This document shows, one piece after another, positions 27,878 through 36,018 of a DNA stretch of 64,000 nt (its first letter is position 1; each line of letters starts with the position of its first letter). The stretch is from Firmicutes bacterium UBA3553. Lineage in GTDB: Bacteria; Bacillota; Clostridia; Tissierellales; Sedimentibacteraceae. The stretch covers positions 18,205-82,204 of the forward strand of contig DFOA01000028.1 of the NCBI GenBank assembly GCA_002381185.1, in the 5' to 3' direction. A model generated the notes under the pieces. That model did not search any database, was not told the origin of the DNA, and saw only the letters and a list, made by a program, of their open reading frames with translations. Position numbers and translations under genes: made by a program.

Positions 27878-28711
27878 TTGAATAAAACGTTTAAATCTTT
27901 TATAATTGTAATGATGATTGTTTTATCTTTGTTTGCACTTACAGCATGCAGTTCAAGCACTAATGAAGAAAAAAACAGTCAGGAAAATGGGGCCGAAGAT
28001 ACATCACTGCAATCAGTTCTGGACAGCAAGGTTTTGCGTGTGGGAATGTGCCCTGAGTATCCACCCTTTGAAAGCATCAGTGAAAATAATGAAATTGTAG
28101 GTTTTGATCCAGGTCTTGCAGCTGCAATAGCCGAAGAAATGGGAATTAAGGCTGAATTTGTGAATACCCCATGGGAAGGATTAATAGCGGGAGTCAACAA
28201 TGGGAATTTCGACATTATAATGTCTGCTATGTCTCCGGAAGAAGCGACTGCTGCAACTGATGCGGTTGAAATAAGCAGCAATTACTATACTTTGGCTGAT
28301 GTCATAGTGGTTAAATCTGACAATGAAGAAATTAAATCTAAAGAAGACTTGTCCGGAAAAATAATCGGCATTCAGGATGCGTCATCTGCGGCACAGGCAG
28401 CAGAAAGCTTGCCGGAAATGGGAATTGAACCTGGTGAAGTTAAACACTATAACAGAAACGCAGATGCATATGCGGAGCTTGCCAATGGCAGAATTGACGC
28501 TATTATAGTCGGTGTTACTTATGCTAATGAACAAGCTAAAAACAATCCTGAGTTTAAAGTAATAAATGACCCCATTCACGAAGTTGGTATAGCAGTTATA
28601 GCTAAGGATGGAGCTGAGTCATTGGTTGAAAGAATTGAAGAAGCTATTGCGAAATTAAAAGGAAACGGAACTTATGACAGTATAGCTGTAGAATGGCTTG
28701 CTGCTGAGTAA
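27878..28711 (+). CDS. Amino-acid ABC transporter substrate-binding lipoprotein
   Basis: 277 residues from TTG behind AGGAG. The signal peptide ends in a lipobox (LFALTACSS, Cys near residue 24). The SBP_bac_3 fold follows: LRVGMCPEYPPFESI, EIVGFDPGLAAAIAEEMG, WEGLIAGVNNGNFDIIMSAMS and a final WLAAE. It binds a polar amino acid outside the membrane and delivers it to the permease and ATPase encoded next. Specificity is not readable. A -10 box TATAAT at 27852-27857 lies close upstream. Confidence 0.93.
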   Translation: MNKTFKSFIIVMMIVLSLFALTACSSSTNEEKNSQENGAEDTSLQSVLDSKVLRVGMCPEYPPFESISENNEIVGFDPGLAAAIAEEMGIKAEFVNTPWEGLIAGVNNGNFDIIMSAMSPEEATAATDAVEISSNYYTLADVIVVKSDNEEIKSKEDLSGKIIGIQDASSAAQAAESLPEMGIEPGEVKHYNRNADAYAELANGRIDAIIVGVTYANEQAKNNPEFKVINDPIHEVGIAVIAKDGAESLVERIEEAIAKLKGNGTYDSIAVEWLAAE

Positions 28712-28769
28712 TATAGCACACATAAGTGGCTGTCACATTAGGCAGCCACTTGTAATTTGAGGAGTTTTT

Positions 28770-29438
28770 ATGCGAAATTTAGATTTTACGGTAATAAAAC
28801 CTTTTTTACATCTATTGCCTTCAGCAGTTGCCATTACATTGAAAATAGGCATAGGAGCATTTATTCTTACGTTAATAATAGCTGTGATTGTGGGAAGCTT
28901 ACGTACCAGAAAGCTATATAAGCTGATTCATTTTATCCTTTCAGCTTATGTTGAGTTTTTCAGGGGTACTCCTTTAATGATTCAGCTTTTCATTGTGTAC
29001 TATGGTTTACCGTCCTTCGGAATTAAAATAGGTACAATTACCGCATCTATACTGACTATGGGATTAAACAGCGGAGCGTATTTATCCGAGGTTGTAAGAG
29101 CATCTATTTTATCAATTGACAAGGGACAATATGAAGCAGCCGCAATGCTAGGTTACAGCAATATTCAAACAACAGTATATATTATTTTGCCCCAGGCATT
29201 GAGGATAGCGGTGCCATCTTTTATGAACGGTTTTTCGTCCATAATAAAAGAAACTTCAATTACGTCGGTTTTACCTATCGTAGAGCTTACGAAGCTTGGA
29301 AATCAAATTTATGCGAAGACGTATCATCCTTTTGAAATATATATAACTATGGCAGTTGTTTACTTTGCCATGACATATTTTGTAACCTTTTTTGCTAAGT
29401 GGTTGGAAAGGAGATTATCCGTATGGGTAAAACAATAA
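28770..29438 (+). CDS. Amino-acid ABC transporter permease (HisM/GlnP type)
   Basis: 222 residues with about five helices. It has YVEFFRGTPLMIQLF early and the cytoplasmic EAA loop YEAAAMLGYSNIQTTVYIILPQALR. GAGGAG precedes the ATG. It is the membrane component for the binding protein just upstream and shares 16 bp with the ATPase gene. Confidence 0.94.
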   Translation: MRNLDFTVIKPFLHLLPSAVAITLKIGIGAFILTLIIAVIVGSLRTRKLYKLIHFILSAYVEFFRGTPLMIQLFIVYYGLPSFGIKIGTITASILTMGLNSGAYLSEVVRASILSIDKGQYEAAAMLGYSNIQTTVYIILPQALRIAVPSFMNGFSSIIKETSITSVLPIVELTKLGNQIYAKTYHPFEIYITMAVVYFAMTYFVTFFAKWLERRLSVWVKQ

Positions 29439-30157
29439 TCGAAGTTAATAACTTATCGAAAAGCTATAGTGATATTCCGGTATTGAAATCACTGAACATG
29501 AAGATTGAAACAGGCGAAGTTGTAGCCATAATCGGAGCCAGCGGAAGTGGAAAAAGTACATTGGTACGTTGTATTGCCGGGCTTGAGCGGATTAATGGAG
29601 GAGAAATTTTGCTTGACGGTGAAAAAATTAATGGTACAAAAAGCACCAATGGCAAGGTTGGAATGGTTTTTCAAAACTTTAATTTATTTCCCCATTACAA
29701 GGTGAGTGAAAATGTAAGCATGCCTCTTAAAACCATTTTAAAATATAATAAATCTGATGCTGATAAAAAAAGCAGATTAATGCTTGACAAGGTACACATG
29801 CTTGATAAATATAATCAATACTCCAATAATTTATCCGGAGGTCAGCAGCAAAGGGTTGCAATCGCAAGGGCATTGGCTATGGAGCCTGAAATTATGATTT
29901 TCGACGAACCTACTTCATCTTTAGACCCGGAGCTTTCACATGAAGTTTTTGAAACTATAAGTGATTTAGCAAAAGAGGGGCAGACCATGCTTATTGTAAC
30001 CCACCAAATCAATGCCATAAGACGTTTTGCCACCAGGATACTCTTCCTGAATAAAGGGAAAATTGAAACCGAGGGAACACCTGATTATATTTATAATCAA
30101 TCAGTAAATAATGATTTAAAGCATTTTCTTAAGCAGGTTTATTTTGAAGACATCTAA
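29423..30157 (+). CDS. Amino-acid ABC transporter ATPase (GlnQ type)
   Basis: 244 residues. Walker A GASGSGKST, FNLFPH Q-loop region, LSGGQQQR signature, MIFDEPTSSLDPE Walker B and the VTHQ switch. ATG 29423 follows GGAG inside the permease gene; eight further upstream codons lack a ribosome site. Energises import of the amino acid. Its 3' end abuts a MurNAc-operon remnant on the other strand. Confidence 0.95.
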   Translation: MGKTIIEVNNLSKSYSDIPVLKSLNMKIETGEVVAIIGASGSGKSTLVRCIAGLERINGGEILLDGEKINGTKSTNGKVGMVFQNFNLFPHYKVSENVSMPLKTILKYNKSDADKKSRLMLDKVHMLDKYNQYSNNLSGGQQQRVAIARALAMEPEIMIFDEPTSSLDPELSHEVFETISDLAKEGQTMLIVTHQINAIRRFATRILFLNKGKIETEGTPDYIYNQSVNNDLKHFLKQVYFEDI

Positions 30158-30445
30158 CGAATCCTTCAGGTAATATTATGCCCAGTTCTCTGTGACTGCT
30201 GAAGTTTCTTATGACGTTATAGAGGTGAGTTGCTACTGTTGCTCCATACTTGATGCCGTTTATTGCCTCCACTGTATTTTCCAAATAATATATGGTGCTG
30301 TCGTATTTTGATATTACATGGTAGATGAACAATAAGTCAATTATATAAAGCTGTGACATTATACCACTTAAATAAATATAACATATTATTTTAAACAATA
30401 TGTTATATTTATTTGAAGCAAAATCTTAATTGTAAATTAATGCGA
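30158..30445 (-). pseudogene. Scrambled MurNAc-operon remnant: promoter, rpiR tail and nagA middle fused
   Basis: On the minus strand, 30445-30360 aligns with the promoter/operator of anmK (47724-47670), but the -35 is degraded. About 30360-30265 then encodes MSQLYIIDLLF and SKYDSTIYYLENTVEAIN, matching the end of the RpiR protein (MSQLYIIDVLF, SKYDSTINCLENTVDAIN). It switches within GCAATAA to GIKYGATVATHLYN, matching NagA (GIKHGATVATHLYN), and decays near 30160. An 89-codon frame spans it but is a deletion product, not a gene. nagB, the start of rpiR and both ends of nagA are missing. Confidence 0.85.
30370..30414. repeat. Perfect 18-bp AT inverted repeat in the remnant promoter
   Basis: Arms AAATAAATATAACATATT (30370-30387) and AATATGTTATATTTATTT (30397-30414) flank a 9-nt loop. 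The site corresponds to the position of the MurNAc-operon promoter and operator in the remnant. It may have arisen by drift of that operator. Confidence 0.7.
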
Positions 30446-30487
30446 GCAATAGAATTATCATTATATTTCCATACATAAGAATTTAAG

Positions 30488-32926
30488 CTAAAAGTTAATG
30501 GCATCTCTTGATTCGCTATTTGATATTCCTTTAGCATAGGATGTAAATTTGAAATTAACCCAATTAATATTGAAACTTTTCATCTTATGGATAAATAGCT
30601 GTTCCAAATCATTATTGCACGTTGAAAAGAAAAATTGTCCTATAACATCACCCCGCACCAATTGATACTTTATAACTTCCACAAACGAAAGTACGTTCAT
30701 ATCATCCATACTGCTTGTAATATCGTCTACAAAATAGATTTTGAACTGTATTTCGTCTTTTCTTTTAAACATGTTACCTAAAAAATATGATAACATGAAT
30801 ATTCCAAGCTGACCTTGACTTAGTATATTTAAAATATTATTTCCATTTTGATCTGCGAAGGTTGCGCCTCCCTCATGTCTTGACGAATCCCTGTTAAATT
30901 TTATCTCCTCTATGTTAGTGTGCTTTATAATCTTTTTAAAAATCTTATATAAGTAGGGGCCTACTGATTCAAGTTCTTCCTTCTCAATATTTGCCTTATT
31001 TTTATCAATTTTAGCTTTTACAGTGTTGACTGATCTTTTTAATTCGTCGAATTTATCGTGTTTTGTAACTGTTTTGTTCAATTTATCTTTATATTTTTTA
31101 ACTAATACTTCTTTTTCAATAACTTTTTGATTTTTAAGTATATTATTTAAAAACAACAATTTTTGACTGAATAATTCAAATGTAAAGTTAGAAATCTGCA
31201 ATTTTTCATCACAAAGCTGGTTCATATCCAATTCCATTTTCTTTAGCAAATCAATACCTAGATTGTCGTCAACAACGCTATAGTCTAAATTCCTAGCAAT
31301 TTTCTTAATGATATCTATAGATTCAGATACTTTTTCTTCATATTTGATGACTTCATCAACATTTTGTTTCCAGTTTTTTATTTTATTTATACAATCTTCA
31401 TTAATATCTATTTTAAGCTTAACAATACCATCAAAAAATATTTTTGTATTAGTATAATATTTGTTAAAGGTTAATATTTTATTTGATAATACAGATATTT
31501 TTTCATTAAGATGTTTAATGACAAATACTTTTAATTCATTAAATTTTCTGTCAATTTCATCTTTTATATCTTTTTCATTTTTCTTTAGAATTGCTAAATC
31601 GGACTTGCTTTCATTTAAATATGCCTCTGCTTCTGTGGCAAGCTCTTCGGCCCTATTAATTTTTGTGAAATTTTCAGTCGCCCCACATAGAGGACACTTA
31701 TCATTTCCTTCATTTTTATATTTGAATAATCCATTCCTTCCGCTTACTAAATCGGATAAAGATGAAATTATTTCGTTCCCTTTTTCTTTGTCCTGTATAT
31801 CTTTTTGTTTTCCTGATAGAATTTTTTCTGCTTCTTTTAAACTTGAAATATATGTTTTAATATCATTACATATTTGTTCATAGCTTTCACCAATAAGAAT
31901 ACTTTCTATTTCAGACAATTTCCTTGAATTCTCAACTTTTTCCATTTCGATCGAATAATTTGTTTTTTCCGATTGCAATTTATTAAGATTATTAATATCA
32001 TAAAAAGAATTCTTTATAGCCTCGTTGACATCATTTGCTTTCTCGTCATATGTATTAAGTAATGCATCTAATATGGCTTTCTTTTCTTTGGCTTCATAAA
32101 ATGATATTACGTGCTCCGTCTTCTGCTTAATTATATTGTAGCCACTGATTTTTACTTTTTTTAACTGCTCCTCTACATCATCTTTATTTTCTTTTTGAAT
32201 TTCAAGGTTCTCATCTTCAAAAAATTTAATTTTAGGATAATCTATTATTTTTATTTCATTTTTAAGCGTAGAAATCAAATTTTCTTCTGATTCTATTTTG
32301 TTTCTTAAATCTTTCTCTTCGTTATTTAATTCAGTTATTCTGTTTTCTAATTTATCTTGAAATTCTGACAATTTATCGCTTATATTTTGAGCTTCTCGCT
32401 GAGGACTAATAAAATCCTCAAATTCCTGTTTTATTTCGCTGCGATTTTTATCTAAAAACCTATATGCTTTATTTGTATCGCAGACATGATAGTTATAGAA
32501 CATCTTATTATTTGCTAACTTATAGATTTCATTTTTCAAGGAATCCGAAACATCTCCTTCAAATTCCATCTTCGTATCAATAAATAAACTGTCCTCTTTC
32601 TGTTCACGATAAATAACAACCTTATTACCTTCAACATCTAACGTTAAACTGACCTTTATTTTATCCTCTGCTCTGCTGTTATGATTTTTGATAATTCCCT
32701 TTTTATTTTCAGCTCTGTTTTTTTCTGCATTTGTAGTATATCTTCCTGCATAGCTTGACTTTATCCTCGAAATATCACCTGTCAGGCACCACTCTATGGC
32801 ATCTATCATAGTAGTTTTTCCAAACCCATTAGCGCCGGATAATAAAATGAATTTATTATTACCAAATTCAAATTCTTTATGTCTATATATTCTAAAATTA
32901 TCTATTATCAATTTAGTTATTAGCAT
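30488..32926 (-). CDS. Rad50/SMC-like AAA ATPase of an ABC-three-component system
   Basis: 812 residues. Walker A GANGFGKTT is at residues 31-39. Two long coiled-coil arms flank CPLC at 411-414, the exact midpoint, as in the Rad50 zinc hook. The C-terminal lobe has the signature LSQGQ and Walker B YFVDDITSS, with Asp where Rad50/SMC have the catalytic Glu. It overlaps the middle gene by 14 bp and is last in the operon. The layout of nuclease, small protein and ATPase matches ABC-3C conflict systems, where the ATPase probably senses or grips DNA and gates the nuclease; that role is inferred. Confidence 0.82.
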   Translation of the reverse strand: MLITKLIIDNFRIYRHKEFEFGNNKFILLSGANGFGKTTMIDAIEWCLTGDISRIKSSYAGRYTTNAEKNRAENKKGIIKNHNSRAEDKIKVSLTLDVEGNKVVIYREQKEDSLFIDTKMEFEGDVSDSLKNEIYKLANNKMFYNYHVCDTNKAYRFLDKNRSEIKQEFEDFISPQREAQNISDKLSEFQDKLENRITELNNEEKDLRNKIESEENLISTLKNEIKIIDYPKIKFFEDENLEIQKENKDDVEEQLKKVKISGYNIIKQKTEHVISFYEAKEKKAILDALLNTYDEKANDVNEAIKNSFYDINNLNKLQSEKTNYSIEMEKVENSRKLSEIESILIGESYEQICNDIKTYISSLKEAEKILSGKQKDIQDKEKGNEIISSLSDLVSGRNGLFKYKNEGNDKCPLCGATENFTKINRAEELATEAEAYLNESKSDLAILKKNEKDIKDEIDRKFNELKVFVIKHLNEKISVLSNKILTFNKYYTNTKIFFDGIVKLKIDINEDCINKIKNWKQNVDEVIKYEEKVSESIDIIKKIARNLDYSVVDDNLGIDLLKKMELDMNQLCDEKLQISNFTFELFSQKLLFLNNILKNQKVIEKEVLVKKYKDKLNKTVTKHDKFDELKRSVNTVKAKIDKNKANIEKEELESVGPYLYKIFKKIIKHTNIEEIKFNRDSSRHEGGATFADQNGNNILNILSQGQLGIFMLSYFLGNMFKRKDEIQFKIYFVDDITSSMDDMNVLSFVEVIKYQLVRGDVIGQFFFSTCNNDLEQLFIHKMKSFNINWVNFKFTSYAKGISNSESRDAINF

Positions 32927-33539
32927 AATTTTTAAACCATCCGTTCAATTTTTCGAGTTCTATATCATCAAAATCACCTTTATCAATCAAATCTAAAATT
33001 TCATCATCAATATCAAGGAGTTTTTCAAATTTACGCTCAAGCTGTTCTGTTTTATTATCATTCACTTTGTAAATCGGTTCAAAATAAAAAGGAAGAATTA
33101 TGTTGTCGCCCTCTTCTATTTCCCCATCATTATTGCATAGCAAGAATATTTTTTTGCATATATTTATAGATTTTTCTGTTTCATTTCTAAAATCATTATC
33201 TTCTTCTCCCGTTTCTTCCGTACATAAAATTATAAGTGATACATTATATTTTAAATATTCCATATCATTTTCAAAAGAGCGTTCAAAATTCACAAACCCC
33301 AAAACCTTATTCTCCCACTCTATGCAAATGTCTTTTATTTTGTCTGTTTCATATGAGGTACAATCTAAAACAAGAAACATTTCTCTATTATTTTTATGTA
33401 AATAAATTGCCATCAATGGTTCACAATATGAGGGTTTATCATCATATTGAGCTTCCTTCAAAAAAGCGCTTACCCTTTCCCTTTCAGCATCTAAGTCTAT
33501 TATATCATAATCCTTTTCAAAATATTTACCAACATTCAC
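32913..33539 (-). CDS. ABC-3C-type middle component (unknown fold)
   Basis: 208 residues from GTG 33539, which directly follows the nuclease stop codon; GGGAGG in the end of that gene serves as ribosome site. It is acidic, with alternating hydrophobic strands (MAIYLHKN, MFLVLDCTS, VSLIILCTE) and a charged helical end (LERKFEKLLDIDDEILDLID). I recognise no catalytic motif. Its size and position between effector and ATPase fit the middle component of ABC-3C systems, thought to bridge the other two proteins. Confidence 0.7.
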   Translation of the reverse strand: MNVGKYFEKDYDIIDLDAERERVSAFLKEAQYDDKPSYCEPLMAIYLHKNNREMFLVLDCTSYETDKIKDICIEWENKVLGFVNFERSFENDMEYLKYNVSLIILCTEETGEEDNDFRNETEKSINICKKIFLLCNNDGEIEEGDNIILPFYFEPIYKVNDNKTEQLERKFEKLLDIDDEILDLIDKGDFDDIELEKLNGWFKNYANN

Positions 33540-35036
33540 CTACATTCCCTCCCGTACACAACCGAAACCAAAAAGTTTATCTAAATTATTATCTTTTATA
33601 ACCATGCACCCTTGTCCACAGTCCAAACACTCCAGGCATTCAATATTAAAATATTTACCTGCTTCAACATGTTTAATGCTGAAGCTGCCGTTTATTTTAA
33701 CATCTCTAATTTTATTTACATCAATAGAATATTCGTATACTCCTCTTAAATTACCCCTAAAATACCACTTTTTCGGCTTTGTTTTCATTCGAGATATCCT
33801 CCCAATACACTTACAAGCCGCTCTGTCTGTTGGACCTGCATCAGTAAAAATCATCGCAGGTCTTGCAACTTCTTTTGGAAATTCTAAAACATAACAATCA
33901 TCATTTTCTTTTATTATATCTGAAAATTTCTCTATATTTGTATTAAACATCAGTTTCCATACTATCAGCAGAAATGCTGTAATCTTCTCTCTATGTTCAA
34001 AATAAATTGTCGATTCATTTCGAATGTTTTTTTTATAATTTTCTAAATTTAAATTTTCATATCTATTCGTACTAATAGAATTTAAAAACTTAAATCTTTT
34101 TTCAACATCATTTAAATTATTACATAAAAAATTTTTAGTTGAAAAATAAATTTTCCTGTACTTTTCAACATCTTCAAAATCTTCAATTTCTTCATCCAAC
34201 TCATTAAAGGTATCATCCACATATCCCGCTATTATGTATTTAATCCTTTCGGAATGTCTACTCTCATCAACATCAATAATACTTTTGACATAATCAATAA
34301 ACAACGTCTTAGTCATTGCTCTATCTTTGTAATCTTCATTTTCAGGTTTATTATAGTACGATCTTTGTACATATTGTATAGCTATTGCAAAGATTAAATC
34401 CTTTACTTTTTCCTCTGAAGTTTCAGGAAACATTATATTTAAAGTATTTTTGTCTTTAATAAGTTCCATGTATACCTTCTCACGAATTTCTTTCTTGGTT
34501 TCAGATATATCTTTTCTTTCTTTTAAATCAAATTTGAATTCATTGAGTAAGTCTGTTGAGCCTACTTCATCAATAATATAAGATTCCCGTTTTTTCATAT
34601 CGTTGATTTTTTTTAATTCTTCAACAATATCATCCTTGTTTAATTTACTTAAATCATTTTCCTTTGTAACAAATTCATTAGTGTTAATCGCATTTATTTT
34701 TTGATGTCCCTTAGTAGTATGAAATGTGCAAAATGTACTTATATTTTTTCCATTTTTCTCATAAAGCTTATATTTTAAATATTGATAATATAAGTTTTTA
34801 TAAATTTCTGAAGTATTTAGCCATGTTTTTGGATAGTGCTTAACTTGATAAATTTCAACTTTACTGTCACTTTCAACAAAAATATCCTCTATCCATTCTG
34901 TATAAATTTTACTGTCATTAGAATCAATAATACACTCTATTGCTATCATATCCTGATATAAAAAACCATTTATACTATCGGATGCATCTCTTTTAGTTTC
35001 ACCTATTCTGAGTAGACCTGCATAATCTTCATACAT
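33540..35036 (-). CDS. Putative DUF4297/Cap4-type nuclease effector of an ABC-3C system
   Basis: 498 residues. The N-terminus has GFLYQD (24-29), then EWIEDIFVE (47-55) and IYQVKHY (62-68), which is the E/D...QxK arrangement of DUF4297-type restriction-endonuclease-fold domains. The long middle is helical. The C-terminus is rich in Cys (CKCIG, then CLECLDCGQGC), suggesting a metal site. GAGGG precedes the ATG. It is first in the three-gene operon. The predicted role is DNA cleavage on phage infection; this rests on motif and operon layout, not on a search. Confidence 0.68.
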   Translation of the reverse strand: MYEDYAGLLRIGETKRDASDSINGFLYQDMIAIECIIDSNDSKIYTEWIEDIFVESDSKVEIYQVKHYPKTWLNTSEIYKNLYYQYLKYKLYEKNGKNISTFCTFHTTKGHQKINAINTNEFVTKENDLSKLNKDDIVEELKKINDMKKRESYIIDEVGSTDLLNEFKFDLKERKDISETKKEIREKVYMELIKDKNTLNIMFPETSEEKVKDLIFAIAIQYVQRSYYNKPENEDYKDRAMTKTLFIDYVKSIIDVDESRHSERIKYIIAGYVDDTFNELDEEIEDFEDVEKYRKIYFSTKNFLCNNLNDVEKRFKFLNSISTNRYENLNLENYKKNIRNESTIYFEHREKITAFLLIVWKLMFNTNIEKFSDIIKENDDCYVLEFPKEVARPAMIFTDAGPTDRAACKCIGRISRMKTKPKKWYFRGNLRGVYEYSIDVNKIRDVKINGSFSIKHVEAGKYFNIECLECLDCGQGCMVIKDNNLDKLFGFGCVREGM

Positions 35037-35229
35037 ATTTGCCCTCTATTATTTAAGTTATTATTTTAATATGTAAATCCCCTATACAATCCTAGATTTT
35101 TATAATTCCTGTTACTAAATGCTACCACATTATATTACAAAATTCAACTTTATTTTACATATCATGGTAATTACAGAAGGTTATTTTTATTTCATCACAA
35201 AATATATAGGGCAAAAATACCTTCTATAT

Positions 35230-35291
35230 AAATAAAAAACGCAAGTTAACTCCATAGGCATCAAATTGCCAAAAGTAATATAACTCACGTT
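35230..35291 (-). terminator. Probable terminator downstream of the toxin-antitoxin pair
   Basis: On the minus strand AACGTGAGTTA pairs imperfectly (9 of 11) with TTAACTTGCGTT, an inner GGCA/TGCC hairpin lies in the loop, and a T-rich tail follows. It separates the toxin gene from the ABC-3C operon. The rest of the 35037-35327 gap is AT-rich leader of that operon, with a possible -10 TATAAT at 35134-35129 and no clear -35. Confidence 0.5.
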
Positions 35292-35327
35292 CTTATAATG
35301 AAAACAATTCTTGTAAAAAATCCATAA

Positions 35328-35588
35328 TTAATCGTCATAATGACCTTTACATTGAACTATCTCTATCTGTCCGTCCAATACCTTATAGACAAGCCTGTTC
35401 ACCGCATCAATCCGTCTACTCCAACTGCCTTCATAATTTTTTAACGGCTCAGGCTTACCTACACCTTTAAAGTTGTCGCGTTCAATATCTCTTAATAAGG
35501 CATTAATACGTTTTAATGTCTTTTTATCTTGTGCCTGCCAGTACAAATATTCTTCCCATGCGCGTTCAGTAAAAATCAACTTACTCAT
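35328..35588 (-). CDS. YoeB/Txe-family mRNA-interferase toxin
   Basis: 86 residues. It has the YoeB pattern FTERAWEEYLYW, KRINALLRDIERDNFKGVGKPEPL, WSRRIDAVNRLVY and the C-terminal GHYDD with the catalytic His-Tyr pair. YoeB toxins cleave mRNA at the ribosomal A site. ATG 35588 overlaps the antitoxin stop by 8 bp (ATGAGTAA), the usual coupling. All residues expected for activity appear present. Confidence 0.9.
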   Translation of the reverse strand: MSKLIFTERAWEEYLYWQAQDKKTLKRINALLRDIERDNFKGVGKPEPLKNYEGSWSRRIDAVNRLVYKVLDGQIEIVQCKGHYDD

Positions 35589-35853
35589 TTGCCATTTCCT
35601 CAAGCTCTTCCATAGTTTTCACTACAGTCTTGCCTTGTCTTAATTGCTCCATGCTTTCATCAATAGCACGAATATTCCTTTCAGAGTAAAAAGGGTCATA
35701 CGAAACTTCAAAAGGAATTCTTTTTTCTCTAGTCATCTTTTTTGCAAAAATTATGAAGGCTGTTGTCATATTTAAGCCTAATTCCTGACAAGTCTGCTCC
35801 ATACTCTTTTTCAGTTCTTCATCCATGCGGATATTTACCATAGTTTGTGCCAT
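35581..35853 (-). CDS. RelB/DinJ-family antitoxin
   Basis: 90 residues. The N-terminal ribbon-helix-helix (MVNIRMDEELKKSMEQTC, GLNMTTAFIIFAKKM) is typical of RelB/DinJ antitoxins, and the C-terminal tail would bind the toxin. ATG 35853 follows GAGGTG by 6 nt; a GTG three codons upstream overlaps that site. It should neutralise the YoeB-like toxin and repress the shared promoter. Confidence 0.88.
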   Translation of the reverse strand: MAQTMVNIRMDEELKKSMEQTCQELGLNMTTAFIIFAKKMTREKRIPFEVSYDPFYSERNIRAIDESMEQLRQGKTVVKTMEELEEMANE

Positions 35854-35879
35854 GTTTATCACCTCTTTCTTTATTAATT

Positions 35880-35908
35880 ATTATATCACCCAGTAGATAC
35901 ACTGTCAA
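35880..35908 (-). promoter_or_regulatory. Consensus promoter of the toxin-antitoxin operon
   Basis: On the minus strand, TTGACA (35908-35903), a 17-bp spacer and TATAAT (35885-35880) match the sigma-A consensus at every position. They lie about 27 bp ahead of the antitoxin start. Confidence 0.85.
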
Positions 35909-36018
35909 TACCTCGTATATATGATGTAAATATGATTATCTAAAATAAGGAACTAACAATAGGTAAAATATCATCTGCCAATATAATAGCATCATCCAAA
36001 ATTTTTAAATGCATTATA

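Noticed and set aside
27979..28281. Antisense 100-codon frame inside the amino-acid-binding protein gene
   Set aside because: It is a shadow of a clear lipoprotein gene, with no ribosome site.
30129..30398. 89-codon minus-strand reading frame as a real small gene
   Set aside because: It is a fusion of an rpiR tail and a nagA middle that ends inside the opposite-strand ATPase gene, so it is scored as a pseudogene remnant.
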